Positions 35,590-45,319 of a stretch of 64,000 nt of DNA are shown here, piece by piece; the stretch's first letter is position 1, and the number at the start of each line of letters is the position of its first letter. A program made the translations under genes and the position numbers. This DNA is from Drosophila miranda (Eukaryota > Arthropoda > Insecta > Diptera > Drosophilidae): the NCBI RefSeq assembly GCF_003369915.1, contig NC_046673.1, positions 19,645,718 to 19,709,717 on the forward strand, given 5' to 3'. The notes under the pieces are model-generated. The model was not told the DNA's origin. It made no database searches and saw only the letters and a list, made by a program, of their open reading frames with translations.

Positions 35590-35910
35590 CCCTCCAAAAA
35601 ATTATATCGCACTGTTACAAGTGTATTTCGTCCAGCCCTATTCCGCCCCCACAAAGAAAGAAAGTCTTTGGATTCCACAATATTGAAGATATGCAAGAAG
35701 AATACACATAATCGAAGAGAGTGCTCATTTATACCAGGCTGCAGAATCAGATCGTATAGTTATTATAGCCAGAAGGAATAAATTAAATTGCAGTGGCTTC
35801 GATTGCGTAGCGCACTTACTAATTTTCTGTCTCTCTCCCTCACACGCATTCTTCGTCGTGCAAAGTGTGCACCCACTTATGGAGCGGAGCCAAACTTACT
35901 GAGTATCAGG
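35590..35910. mobile_element. Degraded DINE-1-like fragment
   Basis: It shares with the better element at 47.45-47.95 kb the segment CCGCCCCCRCAAAGAA, the TTATAGCCAGAA(G) motif followed by a CTGTCTCTCTC stretch, and closes with GAGTATCAGGTATAAAT, like the usual (GAGTATCGGGTATAAA) end. Truncated and rearranged; non-coding. Confidence 0.45.
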
Positions 35911-36120
35911 TATAAATGTAGGGACGCGGCTGTAGCGGCTTTCCTGTTCTTTCTGGTGTTTTGTGACCTCCACATGCCCAAGGATTCATACCGCTCTCAA
36001 ACTCTCTAGGGCAAGAAGCACCGATTAGGACTAGAATTTATCAAAGATCAAAACTAAAGAAATTATCAAGAATAACACATTTGATACTCGTACAATTAGT
36101 TTTTCTTACGTGGTTTTGTT

Positions 36121-36126
36121 TTTATT
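36121..36126 (-). terminator. Poly(A) signal of the 914-residue gene
   Basis: AATAAA on the minus strand, about 600 nt after the stop at 36729, in AT-rich DNA. If used, the 3'UTR spans about 36.1-36.7 kb. Confidence 0.45.
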
Positions 36127-36728
36127 TAATATATAATTAAAAGTCGTTTTTTTATAAATGTATCTCAAAAAAAATATAATAGATAATGTATCTGCTATGC
36201 ACGGCATACCCGACGCGACGGCTATAGCATTTGGGTGAACCGGCGGCTCGCATCTCAGTTACATTCTCGGCTTAGTGGTCTACAAGTGGCTTAGATCTCC
36301 TCGTTCCTTCCGCTCCCGCTTCTCTTTCTCTCTCTCTCTCGTTTGGTGACTTCGCGAAGGATCTTAAATAGTATCTCCGTATTTATCAGTAAAGTAATTA
36401 GTGTAATGTGTACAAAGCTAATTGAGTTCGTGGAACGGACAAGGGCCGAGGACGGGGACGAGAAACTTAAAGAGAACATACGAGTATCGTAAGTGATTCG
36501 TAAGAGTTATATTATATATCGCGTATGAAACCACCCAAAAGTAGGACGAGTATTCCATTCAGGATTGAGGATTCAGGAAGTGTGGAATGGGGACAGAGGC
36601 GAGTGGTTGGAAAAAAAAGGCAGAGACTGAGGACTCCCAGGGCAGCGACTAACTCCAGACTTGAGAGATTGTGCCTCTGGGCTCTGGGTTGAGGGCTGAG
36701 GGCTGGTCGTCGTCTATCCCGTCCGGGC

Positions 36729-36955
36729 TTACAGAATTGTGCCGGGCTTGCGCAACGGCAGGCGACGGCGCTGGCCGAGCAGGCCCAGTCCTCGGGCCTG
36801 CTGCTTGGTGGTGGTCTCGGCGGCCTCTGTTGTGTCCTGATCCTTGGCGGCACTGTCCGAGCCGGCCTCTTCGGAGCCGGCGGTCGCCTCCTCCTTGGCC
36901 GCCTGCTCTCCGGAGGCACCGTCCGACGATGAGTGCTCATCCTCAGCGGGAAGTT
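36729..36955 (-). CDS. Thr/Ser/Ala-rich secreted protein, exon 5 (C-terminus)
   Basis: Terminal exon, 227 nt. The acceptor is CTTGCAG before AACTTCC; it enters in phase 1 so the junction codes TTE-LPAEDEH. Acidic Glu/Ala/Ser-rich sequence is followed by a basic end (QQARGLGLLGQRRRLPLRKP) and a TAA stop. The basic end resembles the Arg/Leu-rich motifs that recur earlier in the protein. Confidence 0.8.
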
Positions 36956-37033
36956 CTGCAAGGAATAACAACAGGAGTGAGTATGAGTTACGCAGCTCGA
37001 TATGGGGGGAGCAGTGGACTCGGGACTCCCTAC

Positions 37034-37747
37034 CTGTGGTCGAGGTAGCCGCTGCTGCAGCCGCACCGCCCAGGTGCAGACGACGCTTGGCTAGCAGCGG
37101 GTTGATTTTGCGCGGCGCCACCGCCGCCGGCGAGGAGGCGGCTCCTGCGCCTGCGGCTGCCCTTGGCTTGGCCGCATCAGTCTTGTGCAGAGCATTGAGG
37201 CGCGGTCGGTTCTTGAGGCGATTAAAGCCGGACACGGGCCCTGCTGTGGCTCCGGCTCCAGCGGCATCGCCACCCTCAGTCTTCTCGGCACCCTCGGTGG
37301 CCTCCACGGCCCCCTTAACATCGTTGTGGTGGCTGGTGCTGTCCGCCGCCGAATCCTCGGGGGCGTCAGCCTTTGGCGCCTCCGTGCTCACTCCGGCCCT
37401 GCCGAGCTTGCCGCGTGGCAACAGGCGGTTGCCTCCAGCGCGATGCAGATTGAAGCGCGAGGGTCGCACACTCTCCGCCGGAGCAGCAGCCGGGGCTGCG
37501 GCGGCCTTGCCTTCCTCCGAGGTGGTGCTATCATCGGCGGGGGATCCGGATCCCTCGCCTGCGGGCGCCTTGGTGGTGGTGGTGCGGCTGCGTCCTCGGA
37601 GTCCAAGACCAGGACGTCCTCGCAGCGTACTGCGGGCTGTGGTGGAGGGCACCGCATCCGGAGAGGCAGATCCATCGGATGCCTCTTCAGCAGACCTCTC
37701 GGTGGTGCTGCTGGTTGTGGAGCCGCGCAGGTTGAAGCGATTGCGTG
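37034..37747 (-). CDS. Thr/Ser/Ala-rich secreted protein, exon 4
   Basis: 714 nt, flanked by phase-1 introns on both sides. The acceptor is TTTGCAG before CACGCAA and the donor ACCACAG/GTAGGG. It begins with RNRFNLRGST, then alternates basic Arg/Leu motifs (LRGRPGLGLRGRSR, SRFNLHRAGGNRLLPRG, FNRLKNRPRLNALHK, INPLLAKRRLHLGG) with Ala/Ser/Thr/Glu spacers. No known domain is seen. The alternation looks like a low-complexity extracellular scaffold. Confidence 0.85.
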
Positions 37748-37817
37748 CTGCAAATAGAGAAGGAGGAAAGGAATGAGAATTATTCGCCTGATGATTCTCC
37801 TAGGGTCGTCGACTCAC

Positions 37818-37976
37818 GTCTGCCGCGTGCGAATCCTGAACTGACGGGCTTCACCTCCTTGGCGGCCACGACCTCCTCCTCGGCACCAGGTGCAGGGGCG
37901 GGGTTCGACTCCGGGGTGGCAGTGGTGCGGGCGCCTGGACGAGAACGACCGCCGATTGAGGGACGCGAAAAGCGAT
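37818..37976 (-). CDS. Thr/Ser/Ala-rich secreted protein, exon 3
   Basis: 159 nt (53 codons), symmetrical phase 1-1. The acceptor is TTCAACAG before ATCGC and the donor AGAC/GTGAGT. It codes N-RFSRPSIGGRSRPGART, an Ala/Pro/Glu-rich middle, and SSGFARGR. Exons of this symmetry can be skipped or duplicated without breaking the frame, so alternative splicing is possible. Confidence 0.8.
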
Positions 37977-38059
37977 CTGTTGAAGCAGACAAAAATGGGC
38001 TCCATATAATAAATTCCTTAGGACTAAGGGAATGCAATGCAGCCCCGATCGATACTCAC

Positions 38060-39693
38060 TTCTGCCCGTTTTGGTGGCCTCAGTGGCGGGCGCCTCGGTT
38101 GTGCTTGTGGTACTGGTGGCTCCAGCGCTGGCTCCGGCTCCGCCATCACGCAGCTTGAAGCGATTCCGTCCGGCCAGTCCGTTCAGTCCGGAACGACGAC
38201 CGCCGAACAGTGAGGGCGTCGCTGTCGTTGTCGTCGTCGTCGTGGTGGTGGTGGTGGGTGCTTCCGTGGTGGTGGTAGTGGTGGTCGTGGTCGTGCTGCT
38301 GGTCGACGAGAGCTCATCCAGGAGCGTCGTCAGGCTGCCGTCGTCCTCGTCGGTGCTGGCCGTGTCCGGGCTGAGGGTGGTGACATTGGCATCATCCAGC
38401 GCCCCGTCGGCGGAGGTGGTCTGCTCGTTGTTGAGGTTCTCGTTGGTGAGGATGGCGTACAGATCGAGGGCCGCCTTCTCCATTGAGGGCGTCGTCTGCT
38501 CGGCCTCATCGGTAATGCCCGCTAGATCCAGGTCCTGCTGCTCCTCCTTCTGCTGCTGCTTCTTCTGCTCCTCCTGCTTCTTGAGCTCTCTCTCTTTGGC
38601 GGCTGCTGCGGCGGCTGCGGCCTGCTCCTGCTCGACGGCAATCACTGGCTTCAGCTCATTGTCGCCGTTGCGGGAGCCCTTCTGCTGCTTCTCGTCCGTG
38701 TTGAAAGTCTCGCTGTCCACCAGCTCCAGGCTGGGGCGCTTCACGCTGATCTTCTTCCGCTCGGCGGCCGTCTCTAGCGAGTCCAGGGCGGGCGTCGGAG
38801 GCACCTCGATGTTCTTGCCTCGACTGGGGAAGCGCGTGTTCACTGGGAGCCGTTCCAGCTCGATGTCCTCGGCGGGATCACGATCACTGACGGACGACGA
38901 CGACCGGCCCTTTGCCTTGCCGCTCTGCAGACTGTTCTCGCTGGGGCTGGCCGGGGTGCTGCGTTCGATGTTCGTGTAGCGGGTCTTGCCGCGGGTGTCC
39001 GGGTCGCCAGCGGACTCCACGACGGCCGGCTTGGCCGGGGCTGCGGCATCATCGTCCTCCTCATAGTAATAGACGTACTCGTACTCGTAGTCCTGGCCGT
39101 TGGGCCCCTTCTTGATCTCGATGCGAGACTTCTTGCTGTTCTCGCTGCCCGCGCCTTCCAGCGGGAAGTTCTGGTTCACAAAATCGTCGTGTGGATCTAC
39201 CACCACGTCGTCGTCCAGATTATCGATCTTCTTGGTGGCAGAGGGCTGCGTTGTCAGCTGTGGGGCTGGTGCCTCTGTGGCCCTCTGAGCCAGCTCCGCC
39301 AGGGCCGCCTCCTCTATCTCGCGCCTCACTTCGGCCAGCTCTTCCTCTTCGATGGCGCGCTTCGCCTCGATGCTCTTCATCACATCCTCGTTGATCAGGG
39401 CGCTGAGCACGGGATTCAGCTCGGGCCGCTCCTTGGTGGGCAGCAAGTTCATCGAGTAGTCGGCGGGGTCGGCGGTGGCCCTCACGCTGATCCGGTGCGC
39501 CGTGTGGAAGCCCTCCTCGCTGTTGACCGCTGCCTCCGGGTGCTTGTGCGACGTCTCAAACGGAATGCTTACTCCCACCGTCTCTGCCCCTGCCACCTGA
39601 TTCTCGCTGGCTGCCGGTGTCAGTGGCTCTGCGGCTGCGGCAGCGGCGGGATGGTATGTCACCAGCATGGCCAGTCCTAGGCCCAGTATACAG
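38060..39693 (-). CDS. Large secreted Thr/Ser/Ala-rich protein, exon 2 (main exon); gene beside yellow, possible CG3777 counterpart
   Basis: With its other exons this gives a 914-residue protein of unknown function. The signal peptide CILGLGLAMLVTYHP spans the exon 1-2 junction. Then follow, by approximate residue: an acidic/Glu-Ala helical segment (100-145, IEAKRAIEEEELAEVRREIEE); a Tyr/Asp-rich patch (203-217, DYEYEYVYYYEEDDD); an Ala/Lys/Glu/Gln coiled-coil-like stretch (358-390); long Thr runs suited to O-glycosylation (468-500); and the first GRNRFKLRDGG motif (about 511). Acceptor TTTTGCAG before CTGTATAC; donor AGAA/GTGAGT, phase 1. The whole gene is low-complexity and looks extracellular, perhaps matrix or cuticle. 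The link to CG3777 is from gene order only and unverified. Confidence 0.85.
38215..38310 (-). repeat. Threonine-codon (ACN) repeat in the 914-residue gene
   Basis: Two runs of ten or more Thr codons separated by EAP, mostly ACC/ACG/ACA. The synonymous mixing suggests the Thr run is kept by selection rather than being a young slippage product. Confidence 0.8.
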
Positions 39694-40013
39694 CTGCAAA
39701 AGGGAAGAGAAGAGAACAAATAGTGAGTTAAAGAATACAAATTTGGGAGGAAATGTATCTCCGACCCCATCATGCCATAAGAGCACTCGGCAAATAAATA
39801 AACAATTTGCAAACATTTTGTAAGATATCTAAAGTATCTCAGGATATAATGTCGGAATAGGCAATATCATATGACTCCCAAAGGAATAATCGGCCAAAAC
39901 GCATGCACATAGCTGTGACAAGAAACCAGGATACCAGGATGTCCAAAACGTGCTAGTGTGCTAGAGAGTGTTTTAACAGTCCAGAGCGGTGGAGAAAGGG
40001 TATATGAACTTAC

Positions 40014-40024
40014 AGGTTTTCCAT
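40014..40024 (-). CDS. Thr/Ser/Ala-rich secreted protein, proximal first coding exon
   Basis: Eleven coding bases, ATG GAA AAC CT, then GTAAGT; phase 2. Joined to the exon at 39693 it gives MENLCILGLGLAMLVTYHP, a usable signal peptide. The 5'UTR continues upstream to about 40.1 kb. The start context (GCTCATGG) is weaker than that of the distal first exon at 44.9 kb. Confidence 0.55.
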
Positions 40025-43000
40025 GAGCAGAATAGTTAGAGCTTTTCGACTTTATTGACTACTTTATCGATCACTTAGCTCACTTAGTACTTAGTCTAAG
40101 CCCTCCACATCACAGGCTACCCGATAGAGATGGGAGGGAATAAATGAGGTTAGCTAAGCATAGAATATATTAAAAATATGTAGTACAAAGGGGTATTCCT
40201 AAGCAGCTTACAACAGCTCTTCTAGCTCAATATTAGATTGATCCGATTATTCCTTATTCCTAATTATAAGAAAAAAGTGCATCCTGATGTATTCGATCTA
40301 TTATTGGATCTCCAGTTAATGTGACACCAGGCATTTAATTGAGGTATTGAGATCAAGGCGAGATTCCCATTTCCCAGCTGAGTCAGCGAATGGTTAACCC
40401 AATTAAGCCAACTCCAGCTCCAGCTCCAGTTGCAGCTTGAATTTCATCCCCACACCCAGGCCCAGCTCCAACTCTATCTGCATCCCCAACTCCAACCGAA
40501 ACTCCAACTACAGCTGCAGCTCGAGTTAAGTGATCGTTGAGAGCGCGTGCTCTTAATCAGCGATCATGGCTAGCCGGTTCCAGCTAAAGCTCCAGCTCCA
40601 GCTCCAGTTGCTCATTGCTGCTGGCTCATTGTGCAGCCTCATCTGATGTGGCGTCGTCTCTAATCTGGCATGAAAAACCTTTCACAATTTCATTAGCTAC
40701 ACCGGCTCAGACATACAGACATTCAAACAGATTGTGAGACACCGGGGAGACCGGTGGCCGGAGACGAAACACGGGAGACGGGAGAGTCGATTGCGCATGC
40801 GATTTGGTCATGTCTAGCCATGGAACCAGCAGCAGCAGCAGCAGCGGCAACAGCGGCAGCAGCAGCAGCAGTGTTGTTGCTGTGCGTCGTTGCTTTTCGA
40901 TCGTGCAACTCCAACTATCCCCCAACAGCAACAATAGTTCATTGGGCTTTGCGAATCCGCATTGCAAGCCCAGAAAGAGGGAGATTGGAGAGTGGAGAGC
41001 CTGATGCTCAAGGCAAACCGCAAAACGCTCCAAATTGATCACCGTTCCAGCGAGTCGATAGGGAAACTCGAGCCAGGAATCATATGGAACCCGGACAGGT
41101 TTCCACAACAAAAGGTGTTAACACATTTCAATATCTGGCCTGGCAAGCCCAGCACTACGCTAAAACCCGACCAGATCCGAGATCCGAGACCGAGCCCAAG
41201 ACCAGGCCCCAGACGACAGACAACAGACAACAGACACCAGACACCGGGCCCCGGGTGTTCGATATTCACAGTCACAGTCTCTGCAGTTCCAGTCACAGTC
41301 CCAGTCGCAGTCCTCAGTCTACAGCAGTTCCCGATCCGATCGCCCAAGACCGTTGCGCTCTTGACGATAACTTTTAACATTTTGAATTATGTGCAAGTCG
41401 CAAATGTTCAAATCTTATGCCAAGCCGTTCGCTTTTTTCCCCATCGCTTCTCTTCTTATATGCTGTTTCAGTCGAACAAGTTTTGGGACTGCCACAAGAC
41501 TGGCAACACCTTGTTGTTGCTGTTGCTGCCTCTGTTGCTGCTGCTGACTCTTGGTGTTGCTGTTGCTGGCTGTAAAGGTAGACAACTTCAACTTATTTTA
41601 ATTGCAACAGCTCCAAAACGGGCTGCCCAACAATGGCTATGGCTATGGCTGTGGATTCAAGAAAAGTTATAATTATGGCCACATCGTGCAAATTGCCAAC
41701 GGAGCCCCCAACAGCAGTAGCAGCAGCAGCAACATCAACAGAAGCAGTTGCCGTTGATGTTCCCACTGCCGGTGTGGCTGGCTGGTGTCTTCTCGGACAA
41801 GGGTCTGCCACTTTGGCCATGTTATGCATGAAGTGACAATGCGCACATCGCCACACACCACATCCATTCGCAATTGCAGCAATACTCGTGAAGCCATGAG
41901 CAACCACACCAGCCCCAGCAGCAACCACACCACTGAAAGATGTCCCAAGGAAGTGGGCTGAAAAGGCACCCAAGTCTTATTCAATCAAACTAATCCCCCA
42001 ATCCACCAATGAAGCTGATCTGCGCTAATGCGTCATAAGTTGAAATGTTGGAAGGTTGAAAGTGAAGCTTATCTTCGGCCCAACTCAGGTGGGAATTCAG
42101 GGAGAGAGGAAGAGCATTTACTTGACTTGATTTTTTTTTATAATTGGATCCTTAAACTGCATTGCTTAACAGATAAAAGCTTTCATAAGGCCGTTCAAAG
42201 TTGATTCAAATTAAAGAATCAAAGAGGAAGCTTGTTCGCTTGCACTATATTTCAGAATGAGTGACAGATCTGTGAGAGCTATATAAGCACCAAGAAGAAT
42301 AGAAGGACAGAGACCATAAAAGCTATATCGTCTCGTATGCTAATTCTGATCAAGAATAGTAGCTACACCTCTTCTGATTCTTCTTTAACTTAATATATTT
42401 GCCCCATTGTTTAATTCAATTCAGAAATTCAGTTTGTTCCGCTTAAACCTGTTCACAAATCTATCGGTGATCTTTGATCGTTGATCAGATACTCCACCGA
42501 ACTGAGAACTAGCTGTTTCCACTCTTTGACTCATTCAATGTCCAATCGAACCGACTTTGTTAGCTTCAATTAAGGCGTCCAAGCTTGGTCAGATATTCGC
42601 ATTGGTACCTATCTCTGATTCATTGAATGTGCGAAATCAGTTCCAAGAAATGGGTTTCAGTTTCAATCAGGGCAGGCTTGCCTTGAATTTAATTATCGGT
42701 AAGTCCCCTGAACTAAATGCCGAACTATGTTGTAATACTCAAAAAGAAATAATTGGTTCCGCCAGGGGAATCAATGTGAACTTTATATAAAATAAAGCAC
42801 CACAACTGCTGTTTCTTTTTAGATTTTAGTACCTTCCAAATGAGAATAATATGCGATCCTATAAAGCATATATCTTACTCGCTTATTCCATCGATTGAGC
42901 CTTGAAGCTTCTCGGTTTCCATGAAAAGTATATATGTAAATGGAAATTACAAAGAACAACATAATGTAGCTGCCACAGAAACCAAGGACATATAAAGCAA

Positions 43001-44892
43001 AGGACTGCTTTTTGTTCTAGGGGCAATGGAGATCAATTTGCATAGTATATCCCATGACAGCTGATCAGCTAAGAAAAGAAAACGACTCTTCATCTATGAT
43101 TAACATGTGGAGTACTCTATGAGTATCCATACCAAATGGTGGGCGATTGTGGTTTGATTAACTGACTGAATGAGTGATTCATTCGCATCCACCTCTCAGA
43201 TCTGCCCCATTGTCTTGGCCAGTTCGCGTTGGAAAGGCCATGTCGGTGCTGATGGTGCTGCTGCTGCACTGCTCAAAGGAGTGCTGTCTGGGTGTGGCAT
43301 GCTATTTGTATTGTAATTTGGCAATTCATTTGAGCCAAAAAAGATCTGCCCGGCCAAATGCATGTCTCTGTGCAGACGAAGAAAGATGGAAACGTTTTTG
43401 GCGTTTGGCGCATGCGTGGAGTGCTTCAGCGGCAGAGTCGGCATCGGCATCGGCTTCGACTTCGACTTCGACTTCGGCTTCGACTTAAACTTCAGCTTCA
43501 GGCCATTGACGTTGTCGAGAGGCAGTGAAGCGGCAACCTGAAGACGGTAACGGCAGCAGAAGCAGCAGCATCAGCAGCGGTAATAACAATAAAACAGCAG
43601 CCACATTGGCCAGCAGCCAAGAAATAGCAACAATATTAGCAGCCATGAAATGTAAAGTAAAATAAATTTTGCATTGTTAAGTGGATGCGTCGTCAAAGGT
43701 TTGTTGACTTTACCTCTTTTTATTTTTCATTTGGGTTTTTGCATAGCTGACCTTTCCGAAAAAGAGAGATCGCTGCGCCGCGCCGTGCCGCAGCCTCTCT
43801 GGGCTGACCTTTGGCTTTAAAAGCGTATGAATAAAAACCAACTTCATTGCCACGCCTCGGCTCCGCTCGTCTCGCCTCGACTAGGCCACATTTCATGCAT
43901 ATTAGCCGACTAACTCGGCCAGCAACTGAGCTGACTGATTGACTGACTGTCTCCCAATGACCACACCAGATCGGCCATCGAGCCAGACCCATACCAGACC
44001 AAAACCAGACCAGATCAGATCGGAGCATACTCATACCAACTGCGAGTGCGAATGCGGTGCCAACGGGCTGGCCAAGGTTAACACTCTGCTGCAGGCCGAA
44101 TTCCAATGAATGTATCTGTATCTGTATCTGCATCTGTATTGGCGGCTGATCAGCAGTATCTGATAGTGATACCCGGGAAGTGTCGTCCAATCACTGCAGA
44201 CACAAATTGCAATCTAAAACATTTCTTCAGATGATCCGATCACTGACAAGTTCCTTGAACGATGAAGTGATCGCAAAGATGATGTGATTCCCTTTAGAGC
44301 TATTCAGCATTGGAATTATATCAAGAAAATAAATGACTTCTTTTGCCTTCAAAGCAGAGGATGGAGAATATAATGTACCAAAGCAATGAAATGTTTTCAA
44401 TGGGAAACTGGTCTATAAAAAGTCCACTTCTTTGAACTTGAACTGAGCTATAATTTAGCACGGAAATAAAATAGCTTAAGGAATAAAATTGGTTCAATTT
44501 TTCAATGAAATAGAATGAGCATTTAAAGAAAGGGAAAGCAAAACAATTCGAGTAAGAAACTCAGCTCAAGATCTCAGCTTTCAATAATGGAATAAATGAA
44601 TTAAATGAAGAATTTCCTCACAGATCTCGGACTCAGCCTCTTTGAGCTTAACTTATTTATTCCTTCTGTAGTTTACAACTGAGGAAACACAATTTTGGAT
44701 ATCCCAAACACATAATCGCTTGTATGTATGCATTCTGCAATCAGTTTTACTTCCCAAAATATGAATATGAATATGATATTGGGCTTGATGAAAATATTGC
44801 ATAATCGGGCTAAAACTCATCTTGACCTTGAGCCGCTTAATGAGTAGTTTTGTAAAATTTCACTTTTTAATGCCAGTGTTTTGAATACTTAC
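40025..44892 (-). other. Non-coding DNA / intron of the distal isoform
   Basis: If the exon at 44893-44906 is used, this is intronic. It contains CCAGCTC-type hexamer runs at 40.4-40.6 kb, CAG runs at 40.83 and 41.5-41.75 kb, and GGCATC/TTCGAC runs at 43.44 kb. No supported nested gene; the 77-codon open frame at 42.56-42.79 kb has no recognisable domain. Confidence 0.55.
40826..40872. repeat. (CAG)n with CGG/CAA interruptions
   Basis: Imperfect CAG run of about fifteen units, in non-coding DNA. It gives poly-Ala, poly-Ser and poly-Cys frames. Confidence 0.9.
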
Positions 44893-44906
44893 ATTTTGAG
44901 CAGCAT
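44893..44906 (-). CDS. Alternative (distal) first coding exon of the 914-residue gene
   Basis: ATG CTG CTC AAA AT followed by the strong donor GTAAGTATT; 14 bases, phase 2, the same phase as the proximal first exon. Spliced to 39693 it gives MLLKICILGLGLAMLVTYHP, a better signal peptide than the proximal version. The start context CACCAAAATG is close to the fly ideal. The leader upstream (to about 45.2 kb) is rich in CAACA/AAAAC, typical of fly 5'UTRs, and contains no upstream ATG in its last 100 bases. It could instead start a different minus-strand gene, but no better partner acceptor is visible. Confidence 0.55.
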
Positions 44907-45270
44907 TTTGGTGGCTCCTTTCGGCGGTTCACTTTTGTGGCTGTTGCTGGTTGCTGGTTGCTCTCCTTGTTGTTGGTTGTTGCTGGCTGTCGTTCAATGT
45001 TGCTGTTCAATGTTGTTGTTCAATCAACTTGTTTTTTAACATAAATTTTATTGACACTTTTGAAAGTCAACAGCTTTTTGGCTTCAGCTTCGAACGAAAA
45101 TAAAAAAGTGTGGAAAATAAATAACAAACAAAAACGAAAACAAAAACAAAAACACAAGCGCAAGACAGACAGAAATTGAATGACAGAAATTGATTTTCGA
45201 AAAGATTGTTAATTGTTATGCACTTTTGATTTGTTTAAATATTGGCCACACTTCGCATGGTTGTTGTTGG

Positions 45271-45319
45271 TTTACGGTGTACGGTATACGGTATACGGTA
45301 TACGGTATACGGTTTACGG
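45271..45319. repeat. Heptamer minisatellite, seven copies of TNTACGG
   Basis: Seven head-to-tail heptamers: TTTACGG, TGTACGG, four TATACGG and TTTACGG. It lies about 370-410 bp upstream of the distal first exon. Confidence 0.9.

Noticed and set aside
35232..35696. 154-codon minus-strand open frame between peptide gene B and the secreted-protein gene
   Set aside because: Its N-terminal part lies in a DINE-1-like fragment and the middle is a 15-bp tandem repeat; no family resemblance.
37034..38060. RNRF motifs as RFamide neuropeptides
   Set aside because: F is followed by K, S or N, never by the Gly needed for amidation, and there are no flanking dibasic pairs in a regular array.
36844..38979. 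Long plus-strand open frames (310 and 315 codons) opposite the secreted-protein gene
   Set aside because: They mirror Thr, Ala and Ser codon runs as Val/Ser/Ala runs, cross the introns of the real gene and lack splice-compatible structure.
42557..42790. 77-codon plus-strand open frame with protein-like composition
   Set aside because: Short, in AT-rich intronic DNA, with no domain, secretion signal or good start context.
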